A program made the position numbers and the translations under genes. Of a stretch of DNA of 64,000 nt, positions 8,377-18,220 are shown in pieces. Source of the DNA: Acetobacteraceae bacterium. Its GTDB lineage: Bacteria > Pseudomonadota > Alphaproteobacteria > Acetobacterales > Acetobacteraceae. The DNA lies in NCBI GenBank assembly GCA_947455205.1, contig CANGNF010000002.1, positions 116,481 through 180,480 of the forward strand. The letters are read 5' to 3'. Below the pieces are notes generated by a model. The model had not been told where the DNA came from. It worked only from the letters and a program-made list of their open reading frames with translations, and did no database searches. Positions within the stretch are counted from its first letter, which is position 1, and every line of letters begins with the position of its first letter.

Positions 8377-9525
8377 TCAGCGCAATGGCCGGAAAAACGC
8401 ACGGATTTCCTCGGCCAGCGCTCGCGGCTGCTCCATGGCGGCGAAGTGGCCACCCTTCGGCATCACGCTCCAGCGGCGGATATCGGTGTAGGTGCGCGCC
8501 GCCAGCACCTGCGGCGGGCGCAGGATCTCGCGCGGGAACTGGCAGTAGCCCATCGGCACGTCCACCGTGCTGGGGATCGGCCATGGCCCGTGCATGCGCG
8601 CATAGTAGGGGTGGAAGGAGGCGCCGATGCAGCCGGTGAACCAGTACAGCGCGATGTTCGCCAGCATGCGCTCGCGGTCCACCGCGCTGTCCGGCGTGCC
8701 GTCATTGTCGGTCCAGGCGCGGAACTTCTCGACGATCCAGGCGGCCAGGCCGGCGGGCGAATCGCTGAGGCCGAAGGCCAGGGTCTGCGGCCTGGTGCCC
8801 TGGATCCACTGGTAGCCGGTCTCCTCCTTCAGGAAAGTCTGCAACTCCCCGAGGTAGCGCTGCTCCTCCGGCGTCGGCTCGGGCGCCGCCACCGGGTCCC
8901 GCCGCACCGCCAGCAGGTTGATGTGGATGCCCAGCAGCTTCTCCGCATGCACGGCGCCGAGCCTTGAGGTGATGAAGGCACCCCAATCCCCGCCCTGCGC
9001 GGCGAAGCGCCGGTAGCCCAGCACCTCCGTCATCAGCTCCGCCAGGCAATCGGCAATCGCCTCCAGCCCGAAGCGCTTTTGCCCTGGCGTGAAGGACAGG
9101 CCGTAGCCGGGCAGGGAAGGCGCCACGACGGTGAAGGCATCGGCGGGGTCGCCGCCGAAGCGCGACGGGTGCGTCAACAGCGGGATCAGGTCCAGAAACT
9201 CGAAGACCGAGCCGGGCCATCCATGCGAGAGCAGCAGCGGCGTCGGCGCCGGGCCTTCGCCCGGCACATGCAGGTAGTGCAGGTCGATGTCGTGCAGCCT
9301 GACCTTGAACTGCGGAAAGGCGTTCAGCGCCGCCTCCTGCGCCCGCCAGTCGAAGCCGTGCTGCCAGTGGCGCAGCAGGCCGGCCAGGTAGTCCACATCG
9401 GTGCCGTAGGTCCAGGGCGGCTCCGGCGCCTGGTCCGGCAGGCGGGTACGGGCCAGGCGGTCGTGCAGGTCGGCCAGCGCCTGGTCCGGCACGTTCAGGG
9501 TAAAGGCGGTCGGGGTCGTGGCCAT
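8377..9525 (-). CDS. Epoxide hydrolase family protein (alpha/beta hydrolase with EHN domain)
   Basis: 382 residues from the second of two adjacent ATGs (9523-9525), placed 5 nt after GGAGG. The N-terminal 110 residues form the epoxide hydrolase N-terminal domain (FTLNVPDQALADLHDRLART). The oxyanion motif is HGWPGS, the nucleophile elbow QGGDWGA supplies the catalytic aspartate, and KGGHFAAMEQP supplies the catalytic histidine. It should open epoxides to diols in the cytoplasm. It stands alone, with a 333-bp divergent region toward the Crp/Fnr gene. The frame stays open upstream to 10593, but that part reads as non-coding. Confidence 0.9.
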   Translation of the reverse strand: MATTPTAFTLNVPDQALADLHDRLARTRLPDQAPEPPWTYGTDVDYLAGLLRHWQHGFDWRAQEAALNAFPQFKVRLHDIDLHYLHVPGEGPAPTPLLLSHGWPGSVFEFLDLIPLLTHPSRFGGDPADAFTVVAPSLPGYGLSFTPGQKRFGLEAIADCLAELMTEVLGYRRFAAQGGDWGAFITSRLGAVHAEKLLGIHINLLAVRRDPVAAPEPTPEEQRYLGELQTFLKEETGYQWIQGTRPQTLAFGLSDSPAGLAAWIVEKFRAWTDNDGTPDSAVDRERMLANIALYWFTGCIGASFHPYYARMHGPWPIPSTVDVPMGYCQFPREILRPPQVLAARTYTDIRRWSVMPKGGHFAAMEQPRALAEEIRAFFRPLR

Positions 9526-9858
9526 CATGTCCTCCCGTTGCGTGCCGTGCCCGCGGTTGGTCTGCGGGCCGGGCGCTTGCGGCGCAGCATGGCGCAAGCC
9601 GGGCCGGCCGGGCAGCCCTGCCGGCGCTGTCGATGCGCGTGCGGAAGGGGCGTCGCGGCAAGCCCAAGCGCTGCCTGCAAGGGCGGGGCTTCGTTTCGCC
9701 CGACTGCATCGGACGGCATAAACTTTACCGCAATCTGCCAGAAGGCGGACAGACCCTCGCGGTTTCAGCGCGTTAGTAGCGGCGTATTGACGCCTGTCCC
9801 GGCGAGGGCGGCGAACCGTTCGGAGGCTGCGCTGTCCAGAATACGAACCAGGGGCCAG
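9526..9858. other. Divergent intergenic region between epoxide hydrolase and Crp/Fnr regulator
   Basis: 333 bp without a credible gene. Frames are open on both strands, but their translations are arginine/proline-rich and lack any family motif. A less GC-rich patch lies at about 9718-9745. I see no convincing -35/-10 pair and no FNR- or CRP-like palindrome. It must hold the promoters for both flanking genes. Confidence 0.6.
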
Positions 9859-10617
9859 ATGCGGACGCCGTTGCCTGCCGTGCCGCCCGAGCCGAACCGG
9901 CTGCTGGGCAGCCTGGGCCGGGCCGAGCATGCCCTGCTGGCCAGCCACCTGCGCCCGGTGATGCTGCGGGCGAACGAGGTGCTGTTCCACCCCGGCGACG
10001 AGATCGACGTCGTCCACTTTCCCTGCGCCGCCACCGTAGTCTCCCTCGTTTCCGTGCTGCATGACGGTCGCGGCGCCGAGGCGGCGACGATCGGGCGCGA
10101 GGGCGCGGTGGGCGGCATCGTCAGCGGGGGCCGCAAGCCGGCCTTCTGCCGCGCCGCGGTGCAGATCCCGGGGCCCGCCCTGCGGCTGGAGGCGGCGCTG
10201 CTGGACGAGGCCAAGGCCGCCTCCGCGCCGCTGCGCGACAGCTTTGCCCGCTATGCCGACTGCCTGCTGGCGCAACTGCAGCAATCCGTGGTGTGCAACG
10301 CGGTGCATCCGCTGGAGGCGCGGCTGGCGCGTTGGCTGCTGACCACGCATGACCGGGTGGGCGATGCCGAGCTGCGGCTGACCCAGGACGCCATGGCGGA
10401 AATGCTGGGCGCCCGCCGCACCACCGTCTCCCCGGTGGCGGGGGCGCTGCAGCGGCGCGGCCTGATCATGTACCGCCATGGCCGGGTGCGGGTGCTGAAC
10501 CGCGCCGGGCTGAAGGCCACAGCCTGTGAATGCCACGCCACGGTGTCCCGTCATTTCGAGGCGGTGGCGCCGGGCCTCTACCCGCAGCTGCAACTGGCGG
10601 CGGAAGCGGCGGACTGA
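9859..10617 (+). CDS. Crp/Fnr-family transcriptional regulator
   Basis: 252 residues. The N-terminal two thirds look like a cyclic-nucleotide-binding-like domain (LRANEVLFHPGDEIDVVHFP at about 35-55). The C-terminus has a winged helix-turn-helix of the Crp_2 type (LTQDAMAEMLGARRTTVSPV). No Fnr-type cysteine cluster is seen at the N-terminus, so iron-sulfur oxygen sensing is unlikely. The stop overlaps the start of the HWE kinase (TGATG), so they form one operon. Stand-alone regulators of this architecture are common near HWE kinases in Rhizobiales and Acetobacteraceae. Ligand and targets are unknown. Confidence 0.88.
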   Translation: MRTPLPAVPPEPNRLLGSLGRAEHALLASHLRPVMLRANEVLFHPGDEIDVVHFPCAATVVSLVSVLHDGRGAEAATIGREGAVGGIVSGGRKPAFCRAAVQIPGPALRLEAALLDEAKAASAPLRDSFARYADCLLAQLQQSVVCNAVHPLEARLARWLLTTHDRVGDAELRLTQDAMAEMLGARRTTVSPVAGALQRRGLIMYRHGRVRVLNRAGLKATACECHATVSRHFEAVAPGLYPQLQLAAEAAD

Positions 10618-12374
10618 TGCTCGACCAGGCTGGGTCGCCGCCCCTGCTGCACGGCCTGGTGCAGCGGCGGCGCCGCATTTCGCTGCGGGCGCGGCTGGGG
10701 CTGCTGGTGCTGGCCGGGGTGCTGCCGCTGCTCTGCTACAACCTGGCCAACGTGTACCTGGACTATCGCCAGGCGCGGGAGCGGACCAGCCGGCAGTCGC
10801 TGGAACTGGCGCGCGGCCTTGCCCTGGCGGTGGAGGGGGAGCTGAAGGCGCGCATCGCCGCGCTGGAGGTGCTGGCGCTGGCCAATTCCCTGGCCCGCGG
10901 CGACCTGGCCACCTTCCGCGCCCAGGCCCAGGCGGTGGTGGCGCTGCAGCAGCCCGGCGCCAACATCCTGCTGCTGCGGACGGATGGGCAGCAATTGGTC
11001 AACACCGCCGTGTCGGCGGAGGTGCCGCTGCCGCGCCGGGTTGCGCTGGAGAACCTGCAGCGGGTGCTGGCCACCGGCCGGCCCGCGGTATCGGACCTCT
11101 ACCCCGGCCTGGTGGTGCGGCGCCCGGTCGTCGCCATCGAGGTGCCGGTGCGCGGGCCGGCCGGCGGCATCGACATGGTGCTGGCGATGAACCCCGGCCT
11201 GGCCGCCTTCGAGGACGTCATCCGCCGGCAGCGGCCGGAAGGGGGCTGGACCATCAGCCTGGTGGACCGCGCCGGCAACCGCATTGCCCGCGTGCCCGAT
11301 GGCGAACGCATGATCGGCCAGCCGATCTCGGCGAATTTCCGCCAGAGCTGGACCGCCGAGGAGGGCAGCATCGAGTTGATCGGCGCCGATGGCGTCGCGG
11401 TGCTGGGGGGCTACCGGCGGCTGCCCGAGGCTGGCTGGACCGTGGCGGTCTCCCTGGCGCGGGACCAGTTGAGCGGCCCGGCGCTGCGGGCCGGCGGGCT
11501 GGCGCTGGCGGTGGGGCTGGGGCTGCTCGGCTTCGGCCTGTTGCTGGCCAACTGGGTGGCACGCGGCATCACCGGCCCCATTGCCGCGCTGCGCGCCTTT
11601 GCCGCGGCCACCGAGGGGCCGGAGGACCCGCCGCTGCCGGTGACCCACCTGGCCGAGGTGGATGAGGTGGCGGCGGTGCTGCTGGCCCAGGCCGGGCGGC
11701 GTCGGCTGGCCACGGCGGCCCAGGCGGATAGCGAGCGCCGGCTGCGCCTGGTGGTGGGGGAGCTGAACCACCGCGCCAAGAACACGCTGAGCACCGTGCT
11801 GGCGCTGGCGCACCAGACCGCGCGCGGCAGCGCCGGCGGCAATGCCGAAAGCTTCAACAAGGCGCTGAGTGCCCGGCTGCGCGGCTTGGCGCGGGCGCAT
11901 GAGCTGTTGGCAGCCGAGGCATGGGAGAAGGTGGAACTGGACCAGGTGGTCCATGCCGGCCTGGCGCCCTGGCTGGAGGGGTTCAACGGCGGCAGCCGGC
12001 GCATCCGGGTGGAATGCGTCCGGCGCGAGCAATTGCCGCCGGCATCGCCAGCCCAGGCCCAGGCGCTGGTGCTGGCGCTGCATGAACTGGCCACCAACGC
12101 GATGAAGCATGGTGCGCTTTCCATCGCCCGCGGCACCGTGCTGCTGCGCTGCTGCCCCGGCGAGGAGCCCAACAGCGCCGAGATCGAATGGCGGGAGGTC
12201 GGCGGGCCGCCGGTGGCCAGGCCGGGCGCCGAGCATCGCGGCTTCGGCATGCGCCTGCTGCAGCGCGGCCTGGCGCGGGACCTGGGGCCGCAGGGCAGCG
12301 TGAAGGTGGAGTTCGCCGCCGATGGCCTGGTCGCCGTGATCCGCTACGCCGCCGAGCCCCCGCCGCGGCCCTGA
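10617..12374 (+). CDS. Membrane sensor histidine kinase, HWE type
   Basis: 585 residues from the ATG overlapping the upstream stop. TM1 at about 27-45, a periplasmic Cache-like sensory domain (about 55-285), TM2 at about 292-312 and a HAMP-like linker. The kinase core carries the phospho-acceptor motif GELNHRAKNTLSTVLAL (His near 385), the N-box HELATNAMKHGAL and the G-box GFGMRLLQRGL, with WREVGGPPV as the HWE signature. HWE kinases often feed the general stress response through a PhyR-type partner, but no response regulator gene lies nearby. Coupling to a Crp/Fnr gene suggests a joint sensory unit. Confidence 0.9.
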   Translation: MLDQAGSPPLLHGLVQRRRRISLRARLGLLVLAGVLPLLCYNLANVYLDYRQARERTSRQSLELARGLALAVEGELKARIAALEVLALANSLARGDLATFRAQAQAVVALQQPGANILLLRTDGQQLVNTAVSAEVPLPRRVALENLQRVLATGRPAVSDLYPGLVVRRPVVAIEVPVRGPAGGIDMVLAMNPGLAAFEDVIRRQRPEGGWTISLVDRAGNRIARVPDGERMIGQPISANFRQSWTAEEGSIELIGADGVAVLGGYRRLPEAGWTVAVSLARDQLSGPALRAGGLALAVGLGLLGFGLLLANWVARGITGPIAALRAFAAATEGPEDPPLPVTHLAEVDEVAAVLLAQAGRRRLATAAQADSERRLRLVVGELNHRAKNTLSTVLALAHQTARGSAGGNAESFNKALSARLRGLARAHELLAAEAWEKVELDQVVHAGLAPWLEGFNGGSRRIRVECVRREQLPPASPAQAQALVLALHELATNAMKHGALSIARGTVLLRCCPGEEPNSAEIEWREVGGPPVARPGAEHRGFGMRLLQRGLARDLGPQGSVKVEFAADGLVAVIRYAAEPPPRP

Positions 12375-12476
12375 GGCCGGCCGGCACATTCCGGCTGCCG
12401 CGCGGCCCGGAACGTGCTTGGGTTTTGCGCCGGGTGCGGTTGACGCCGCCGGCGGGCATCGCAGGGGAGCAGGTCC

Positions 12477-13583
12477 ATGCAGACCTTCCAGCAGGATTGC
12501 GTCGAACTGGCGTGGCAGCAGCACAGGCGCGGCAGGCTGAGCCGTCGGCAGTTGCTGGCCGGGCTGGCGGCGCTGGGCGCCACGACCTTCACCGGGGGCG
12601 AGGCCGCGGCCCAGGCGGCGCGCGAGCTGGTGATGGTCAACTGGGGCGGCCTGGCCAATGAGGGCTTCGGCCGCAACTACGGCGCCCCCTTCAGCGCCGA
12701 CCACCCCGGCGTGCGGGTGGTGCAGGACAGCACCGGGCCCAGCGCCGGGCGCATCCGCAGCATGGTGGAGAGCGGCCGCACCACCTGGGATCTGTGCGAC
12801 AGCTCGGCCAGCTCCTCCATCGTGCTGGGGCGGGCCAACCTGGCGCAGAAGATCGACTACTCCATCGTCAACCGGGCGGATGTGATCGGCCCCGGCTTCG
12901 CGCTGGAATGGGGCGCGGCGCCGTACTCCTTCAGCAGCGTGCTGGTCTATGACAGCGCCAAATTCCCAACCCCGCCGCAGAACTGGGCGGATTTCTGGGA
13001 CCTGCGGCGCTTCCCGGGCACGCGGCTGCTGCGCAAGGACGCCCTGGCGGTGCTGGAAGCGGCGCAGATGTCGCTGGGCCGGGCGCCCGCCAGCCTGTAC
13101 CCGCTGGACCTGGCGGCCTGCCTGAAGCGTGTCAGCGACATCCGCCGCAACTCGGTCTACTGGGCCAATGGCAGTGAGAGCGAGCAGTTCCTGCGTACCG
13201 GAGAGGCGGTGATGGGCCAGATCTGGCACACCCGCGCCACGGTGCTGGAGAAGGAAAGCAACGGCCGCTTCAAGTTCATCTGGAACCAGGGGCTGCTGCA
13301 GGCGGGCATCATGGTGATCCCAAGGGGCAATCCCGGCGGCGAATTGGCGCAGCGCCTGCTGGCCAGCATGCTGGCCAAGCCGGAACCGCAGGTCCAGCTG
13401 CTCGGCCTGCTGGGCAATGGCCCGACCAACCCGAAGGCGGCGGCGCTGGTGCCGGAGCACCTGAAGCGCTTCAACCCCACCGAGCCGGCCAATGCCGCGT
13501 CGCAGGTGGTGGTGAACGGTGCATGGTGGGGCGACAACTACCAGAACGCCAATGCCGAGTTGATGGACGTGATCTCCGGCTGA
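12477..13583 (+). CDS. ABC transporter periplasmic binding protein, polyamine/PotD type
   Basis: 368 residues. A twin-arginine signal (LSRRQLLAGLAALGA at about residues 21-35) is followed by ELVMVNWGGLANEGF and the segments TWDLCDSSAS and VYWANGSESEQFLRTGEA, typical of PotD/AfuA-like receptors. A GGGAG ribosome-binding site precedes the ATG. It opens a six-gene operon: receptor, dehydrogenase, aldolase, ATPase and two permeases. Binding of a polyamine or a small organic cation or acid is typical for the family; the actual ligand is unknown. Confidence 0.9.
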   Translation: MQTFQQDCVELAWQQHRRGRLSRRQLLAGLAALGATTFTGGEAAAQAARELVMVNWGGLANEGFGRNYGAPFSADHPGVRVVQDSTGPSAGRIRSMVESGRTTWDLCDSSASSSIVLGRANLAQKIDYSIVNRADVIGPGFALEWGAAPYSFSSVLVYDSAKFPTPPQNWADFWDLRRFPGTRLLRKDALAVLEAAQMSLGRAPASLYPLDLAACLKRVSDIRRNSVYWANGSESEQFLRTGEAVMGQIWHTRATVLEKESNGRFKFIWNQGLLQAGIMVIPRGNPGGELAQRLLASMLAKPEPQVQLLGLLGNGPTNPKAAALVPEHLKRFNPTEPANAASQVVVNGAWWGDNYQNANAELMDVISG

Positions 13584-13588
13584 GCGGC

Positions 13589-14533
13589 GTGACCAGGCCG
13601 GTACTGCTGGTGAAGTCGGGCGGCGAGGCCGGCTTCGAGGAATGGCGGGCGCTGCTGGCCGACCCGCTGCCGCACCTGGAGGTGCGCTGGTGGGACGACC
13701 CCGGCGTGGCGCCGGAAAGTGTGCGCTACGCGGCGCTGTGGGACCCCGAGCCGGGCCGGCTGGCGCGGCTGCCGGCGCTGCGCGCGGTGTTCGGCGTGGC
13801 TGCCGGGGTGGACCTTATCACCGGCGACCCGGACTGGCCGCGCCACCTGCCGCTGGTGCGCCTGGTGGCGCCGGAGACGACGCAGCGCATGGGGGAATAC
13901 CTGTGCTGGGCGGCGCTTTCCCTGGTGAAGGACGCGCGGCGCATGGCGATCGCGCAGTCCCGCGCGGTGTGGGACTACTTCGAGGCACCGGGCAAGGCGC
14001 CCGACTATACGCTGGGCATCCTGGGCCTGGGCGGGCTGGGGCAGGGCTGCGTACCGATGCTGCGGGCGGTCGGCTTCAACGTCATCGGCTGGTCGCGCAC
14101 GCCAAAGCAGGTGCCGGGGGTGGAGAGCTACGCCGAGGCGGAACTGCCGGCCTTCCTGGCGCGCAGCCAGATATTGGTCTGCCTGCTGCCGGCCACGCCG
14201 GAGACGACGGGCATGCTGAACGCCGCGCTGCTGGCGCAACTGCCCGAGGGCGCGCTGCTGGTGCAGGCCGGGCGGGGCACGCAGACGGTGCTGCCGGACG
14301 TGGTGGCGGCGCTGGATAGTGGGCAACTGGGCGGCGCCGTGCTGGACGTGTTCGACCCCGAGCCGCTGCCGGATGGCCACCCCGCCTGGAGCCACCCGAA
14401 GCTGACCCTGACGCCGCATGTCGCCAGCCTGCCGACACGCGCCGAGCGCGCGGTGCAGTTGGCGCGCAACATCCTGGCCTTTGAGCGCGGCGACGCGCTG
14501 CCCACCCTTTACGACCCAGCGAAGGGTTACTGA
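13589..14533 (+). CDS. D-2-hydroxyacid dehydrogenase, glyoxylate/hydroxypyruvate reductase A type
   Basis: 314 residues from a GTG at 13589, 5 bp after the receptor's stop. The NAD(P) motif is LGILGLGGLGQG. Catalytic elements are the arginine in VQAGRGTQTV, the glutamate in LDVFDPEPLP and the histidine in LTPHVAS. It likely reduces glyoxylate, hydroxypyruvate or another 2-oxoacid. Its place between the receptor and ATPase genes of an importer suggests it works on the imported compound or a breakdown product. Confidence 0.88.
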   Translation: MTRPVLLVKSGGEAGFEEWRALLADPLPHLEVRWWDDPGVAPESVRYAALWDPEPGRLARLPALRAVFGVAAGVDLITGDPDWPRHLPLVRLVAPETTQRMGEYLCWAALSLVKDARRMAIAQSRAVWDYFEAPGKAPDYTLGILGLGGLGQGCVPMLRAVGFNVIGWSRTPKQVPGVESYAEAELPAFLARSQILVCLLPATPETTGMLNAALLAQLPEGALLVQAGRGTQTVLPDVVAALDSGQLGGAVLDVFDPEPLPDGHPAWSHPKLTLTPHVASLPTRAERAVQLARNILAFERGDALPTLYDPAKGY

Positions 14534-14534
14534 C

Positions 14535-15301
14535 ATGACGCTGCCACCGCCCCCGGTTCGCCCGGACCCCGACCATGTGCCGACCGAGCAGGAACTGCGC
14601 GAGGACCTGGCCGCCGCCTATCGGCTGGTGGCGCTGTACGGCATGACCGACCTGGTGTTCACGCATCTCTCGGTGCGCTTGCCGGGTGAGGGGCACCGCT
14701 TCCTGGTGAACCCGTATGGCCTGCTGTTCGAGGAGATCACCGCGTCTTCCCTGGTGGAAGTGGATGCCGGCGGCGAGCCGGCGCAGCCGACCAGTTGGCC
14801 GGTGAACCCGGCGGGCTTCGTCATCCATTCCGCCGTGCATCTGGGCAGCGCCAACGCCGCCTGCGTGATGCACACGCATACCCTGGCCGGCATGGCGGTG
14901 GCGGCGCAGAAGGGCCGGCTGCTGCCGCTGAACCAGATCAGCATGGAGTTCGACGGCCGCGTTGCCTACCACGACTACGAGGGCGTGGCCGCCGACGACA
15001 ACCTGGGCGAACGCGAGCGCCTGGTCCGCGACCTCGGCGACAGCCCCTGCATGATCCTGCGGCACCACGGCCTGCTCAGCGTCGGGCATACGGTGGCCGA
15101 GGCGTTCTACTGGATGTGGTACCTGGAGCAGAGCTGCCGCATCCAACTGGCAGCGCAGCAGGGTGGCGTGGAGCTGGACATTCCCTCGCCGGCGACGGTG
15201 GCGCGGACGCGGGCGCAGTTCAGCCTGGGGCCGACCAAGGGTTGGCTGCCGTGGCAGGCGCTGAAGCGCAAGCTGGACCGCGAACAACCGGATTACCGCA
15301 C

Positions 15302-15305
<4 letters not shown>
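14535..15305 (+). CDS. Class II aldolase/adducin family protein
   Basis: 256 residues from an ATG 1 bp after the dehydrogenase stop. The zinc-site motif HTHTLAGM and the later RHHGLLSVGHTVAEAFYWM are the family hallmarks (L-fuculose-phosphate aldolase/adducin head). It may cleave or epimerise a hydroxy-oxo acid or sugar phosphate; many relatives are uncharacterised. Its stop overlaps the start of the ABC ATPase (ATGA), so it is an integral part of the transporter operon. Confidence 0.88.
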
Positions 15306-16400
<1,095 letters not shown>

Positions 16401-16411
<11 letters not shown>

Positions 16412-17234
16412 CCTCGGCTGGTGGGCGCTGCTGCTGCCGGCCTTCCTGCTGATGACGGTGCTGTACGTGGCGCCGATCCTGCAGGTGCTGGCGATCTCGG
16501 TGACCGAGCCGACGCTGGGCGCGCAGAATTACAACCGCCTGCTGACCAATGCCGGCGTGCAGCGCGTGGTCTGGACCACATTGCGGATCGGCCTGCTGAC
16601 CACGGCGCTGGCGCTGCTGCTGGGCTATGCACTGGCCTATGTCATCGCCTTGGCGCGACCGGCGGCGCAGCGCTGGTGGCTGCTGGGCGTGCTGCTGCCG
16701 TTGTGGATCAGCGTGTTGGTGCGCGCCTTTGCCTGGGTGACGCTGCTGCGCCGGCAGGGGCTGCTGAACCAGGGCCTGCAGGCCACGGGGCTGATCGACG
16801 CGCCACTGCCGCTGGTATGGAACGAGTTCGGCGTGGTGGTCGGCATGGTGCACTACATGGTGCCCTACGCCGTGCTGCCGATGCTGGCCAGCATGCGCGA
16901 GATCGACCCGCGCCTGCTGGCGGCGGCGCGGGGCCTGGGGGCTTCGCGCGGCACCGTGTTCGGCCGCGTCTTCCTGCCGCTGTCGCTGCCCGGCGTGGTG
17001 GCGGCGGCGGTGCTGGTCTTCATCTTCTCGCTCGGCTTCTACATCACCCCGGCCATCCTCGGTGGCGGCAAGACGCTGATGGCCGCCGAGTGGATCAAGC
17101 TGCAGATCCTGGACCTGGTGCGCTGGGGCATGGGGGCCATGCTGGCGACGGTGCTGGTGGCGGCCATCCTGGCCACGCTGGCGGTGTTCTCCCGCGTGGT
17201 GGACCTCAGGCGCCTGTTCGGAGCGCGGGCATGA
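16401..17234 (+). CDS. ABC transporter permease, PotB type
   Basis: 277 residues from the ATG at 16401, inside the last codons of the ATPase gene. About six hydrophobic segments are visible, and the EAA-loop motif (LAAARGLGASRGTVFGRV) that contacts the ATPase lies at about 173-192. It forms half of the membrane channel of the importer. Confidence 0.93.
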
Positions 17235-17307
17235 CGCCGTCCGATGGTCGGAGCGCCGAATGGTGCGGAGGCCTGGATCGGCCGGCTCGGCCCGCAGGGC
17301 CGGCGCC

Positions 17308-18099
17308 ATGAGCGGCGGCTACGGCGCCGGCCGCTTCGCGCGCGGCATTGCCTGGGCCACCGTGCTGTACCTGGTGCTGCCCATCACCATCGTGCTGCCG
17401 GTCTCGCTGACCGACCAGCGCTTCCTCTCGCTGCCGCATGAGGCACTGAGCCTCAGGCACTACGCCAACATCTTCGCTTCGCCGGCCTGGCTCGGCGCCA
17501 TCTCGCAGAGCTTCATGCTCGCGGTTGCCTCCACCGCGCTGGCGGTGGCGGCCGGCACGCTCTGCGCCATCGGCTGCTGGCGGCTGGGGCGGCGCAGCAG
17601 CGAAATGGTGCGCGTGCTGATGCTGCTGCCGCTGATCATCCCCAGCATCGTTTATGCGGTGGGGCTCTATCGCTGGTTCGGCAAGCTGGATCTGCTGGAC
17701 CGCTTCCTCGGCGTGGTGCTGGCGCATGCGGTCACCGGCATTCCCTACGTCGTCATCACCGTCTCGGCGGCGCTGGCGGCCTTCGACCCGCGGCTGGAGC
17801 AGGCGGCGCGCGGCATGGGCGCCAGCCTGCCGCAGACGCTGCGCTGGGTGATCCTGCCGCGCATCGCGCCGGGCATCGCCAGCGGTGCGATCTTCGCCTT
17901 CATCCATTCCTGGGACGAGTTGGTGATGGTGCTGTTCATCACCAGCCGCCAGGTCTTCACCCTGCCGCGCAAGATGTGGGACGGCATCAACGAGAACCTG
18001 GACCCGACCATGGCGGCGGTGGCGATGCTGCTGGTGGTGTTTACCATCGGCCTGCTGTGGCTGGATGGCGCGCTGCGGCGTCGGCGGCGCGATGCGTGA
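17308..18099 (+). CDS. ABC transporter permease, PotC type
   Basis: 263 residues from the ATG at 17308, the best start because TM1 follows at once (GIAWATVLYLVLPITIVLPV). About six TM segments and the EAA-loop QAARGMGASLPQTLRWVILP. It is the partner of the PotB-type permease. The 73-bp gap before it is the only sizeable gap inside the operon and contains GC-rich inverted sequences (GCCGGC copies), but no obvious terminator. Confidence 0.93.
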   Translation: MSGGYGAGRFARGIAWATVLYLVLPITIVLPVSLTDQRFLSLPHEALSLRHYANIFASPAWLGAISQSFMLAVASTALAVAAGTLCAIGCWRLGRRSSEMVRVLMLLPLIIPSIVYAVGLYRWFGKLDLLDRFLGVVLAHAVTGIPYVVITVSAALAAFDPRLEQAARGMGASLPQTLRWVILPRIAPGIASGAIFAFIHSWDELVMVLFITSRQVFTLPRKMWDGINENLDPTMAAVAMLLVVFTIGLLWLDGALRRRRRDA

Positions 18100-18100
18100 C

Positions 18101-18128
18101 TTGCGCGGGGCCGGCGCGCTGCCATACT
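18101..18128 (+). promoter_or_regulatory. Possible promoter for the tandem monooxygenase genes
   Basis: TTGCGC (18101-18106) and CATACT (18123-18128) are spaced by 16 bp, just after the PotC stop and about 90 bp before the monooxygenase start. Each hexamer matches consensus at 4 of 6 positions. This is a weak prediction. Confidence 0.35.
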
Positions 18129-18190
18129 CGCGGGCAACAGCGCTGGTCCTGCAAACGGCATTCCACCTTGCTCCGAAAGGACGCACGCTG

Positions 18191-18220
18191 ATGCCCCGTA
18201 CCCAGGACCACGCTCGATGA
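18191..18220 (+). CDS. Possible 9-codon leader ORF upstream of the monooxygenase pair
   Basis: ATG at 18191 reads M-P-R-T-Q-D-H-A-R and stops at TGA 18218-18220, which overlaps the ATG of the next gene (18217-18219). AAAGGA lies about 9 nt before the leader ATG, so the best ribosome-binding site in this region serves the leader rather than the main gene. This arrangement would allow translational coupling or attenuation. It could be chance; there is no run of one amino acid typical of classical attenuators. Confidence 0.35.
   Translation: MPRTQDHAR

Noticed and set aside
9526..10593. N-terminal extension of the epoxide hydrolase to 738 residues
   Set aside because: The added 356 residues are antisense to the Crp/Fnr gene and low complexity; the ATG at 9525 has a good ribosome-binding site and begins the EHN domain.
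10578..13460. 960-codon open frame on the minus strand
   Set aside because: Lies opposite the HWE kinase and ABC receptor; translation is Gln/His/Arg/Gly-rich with no motif. A typical antisense artefact of high GC.
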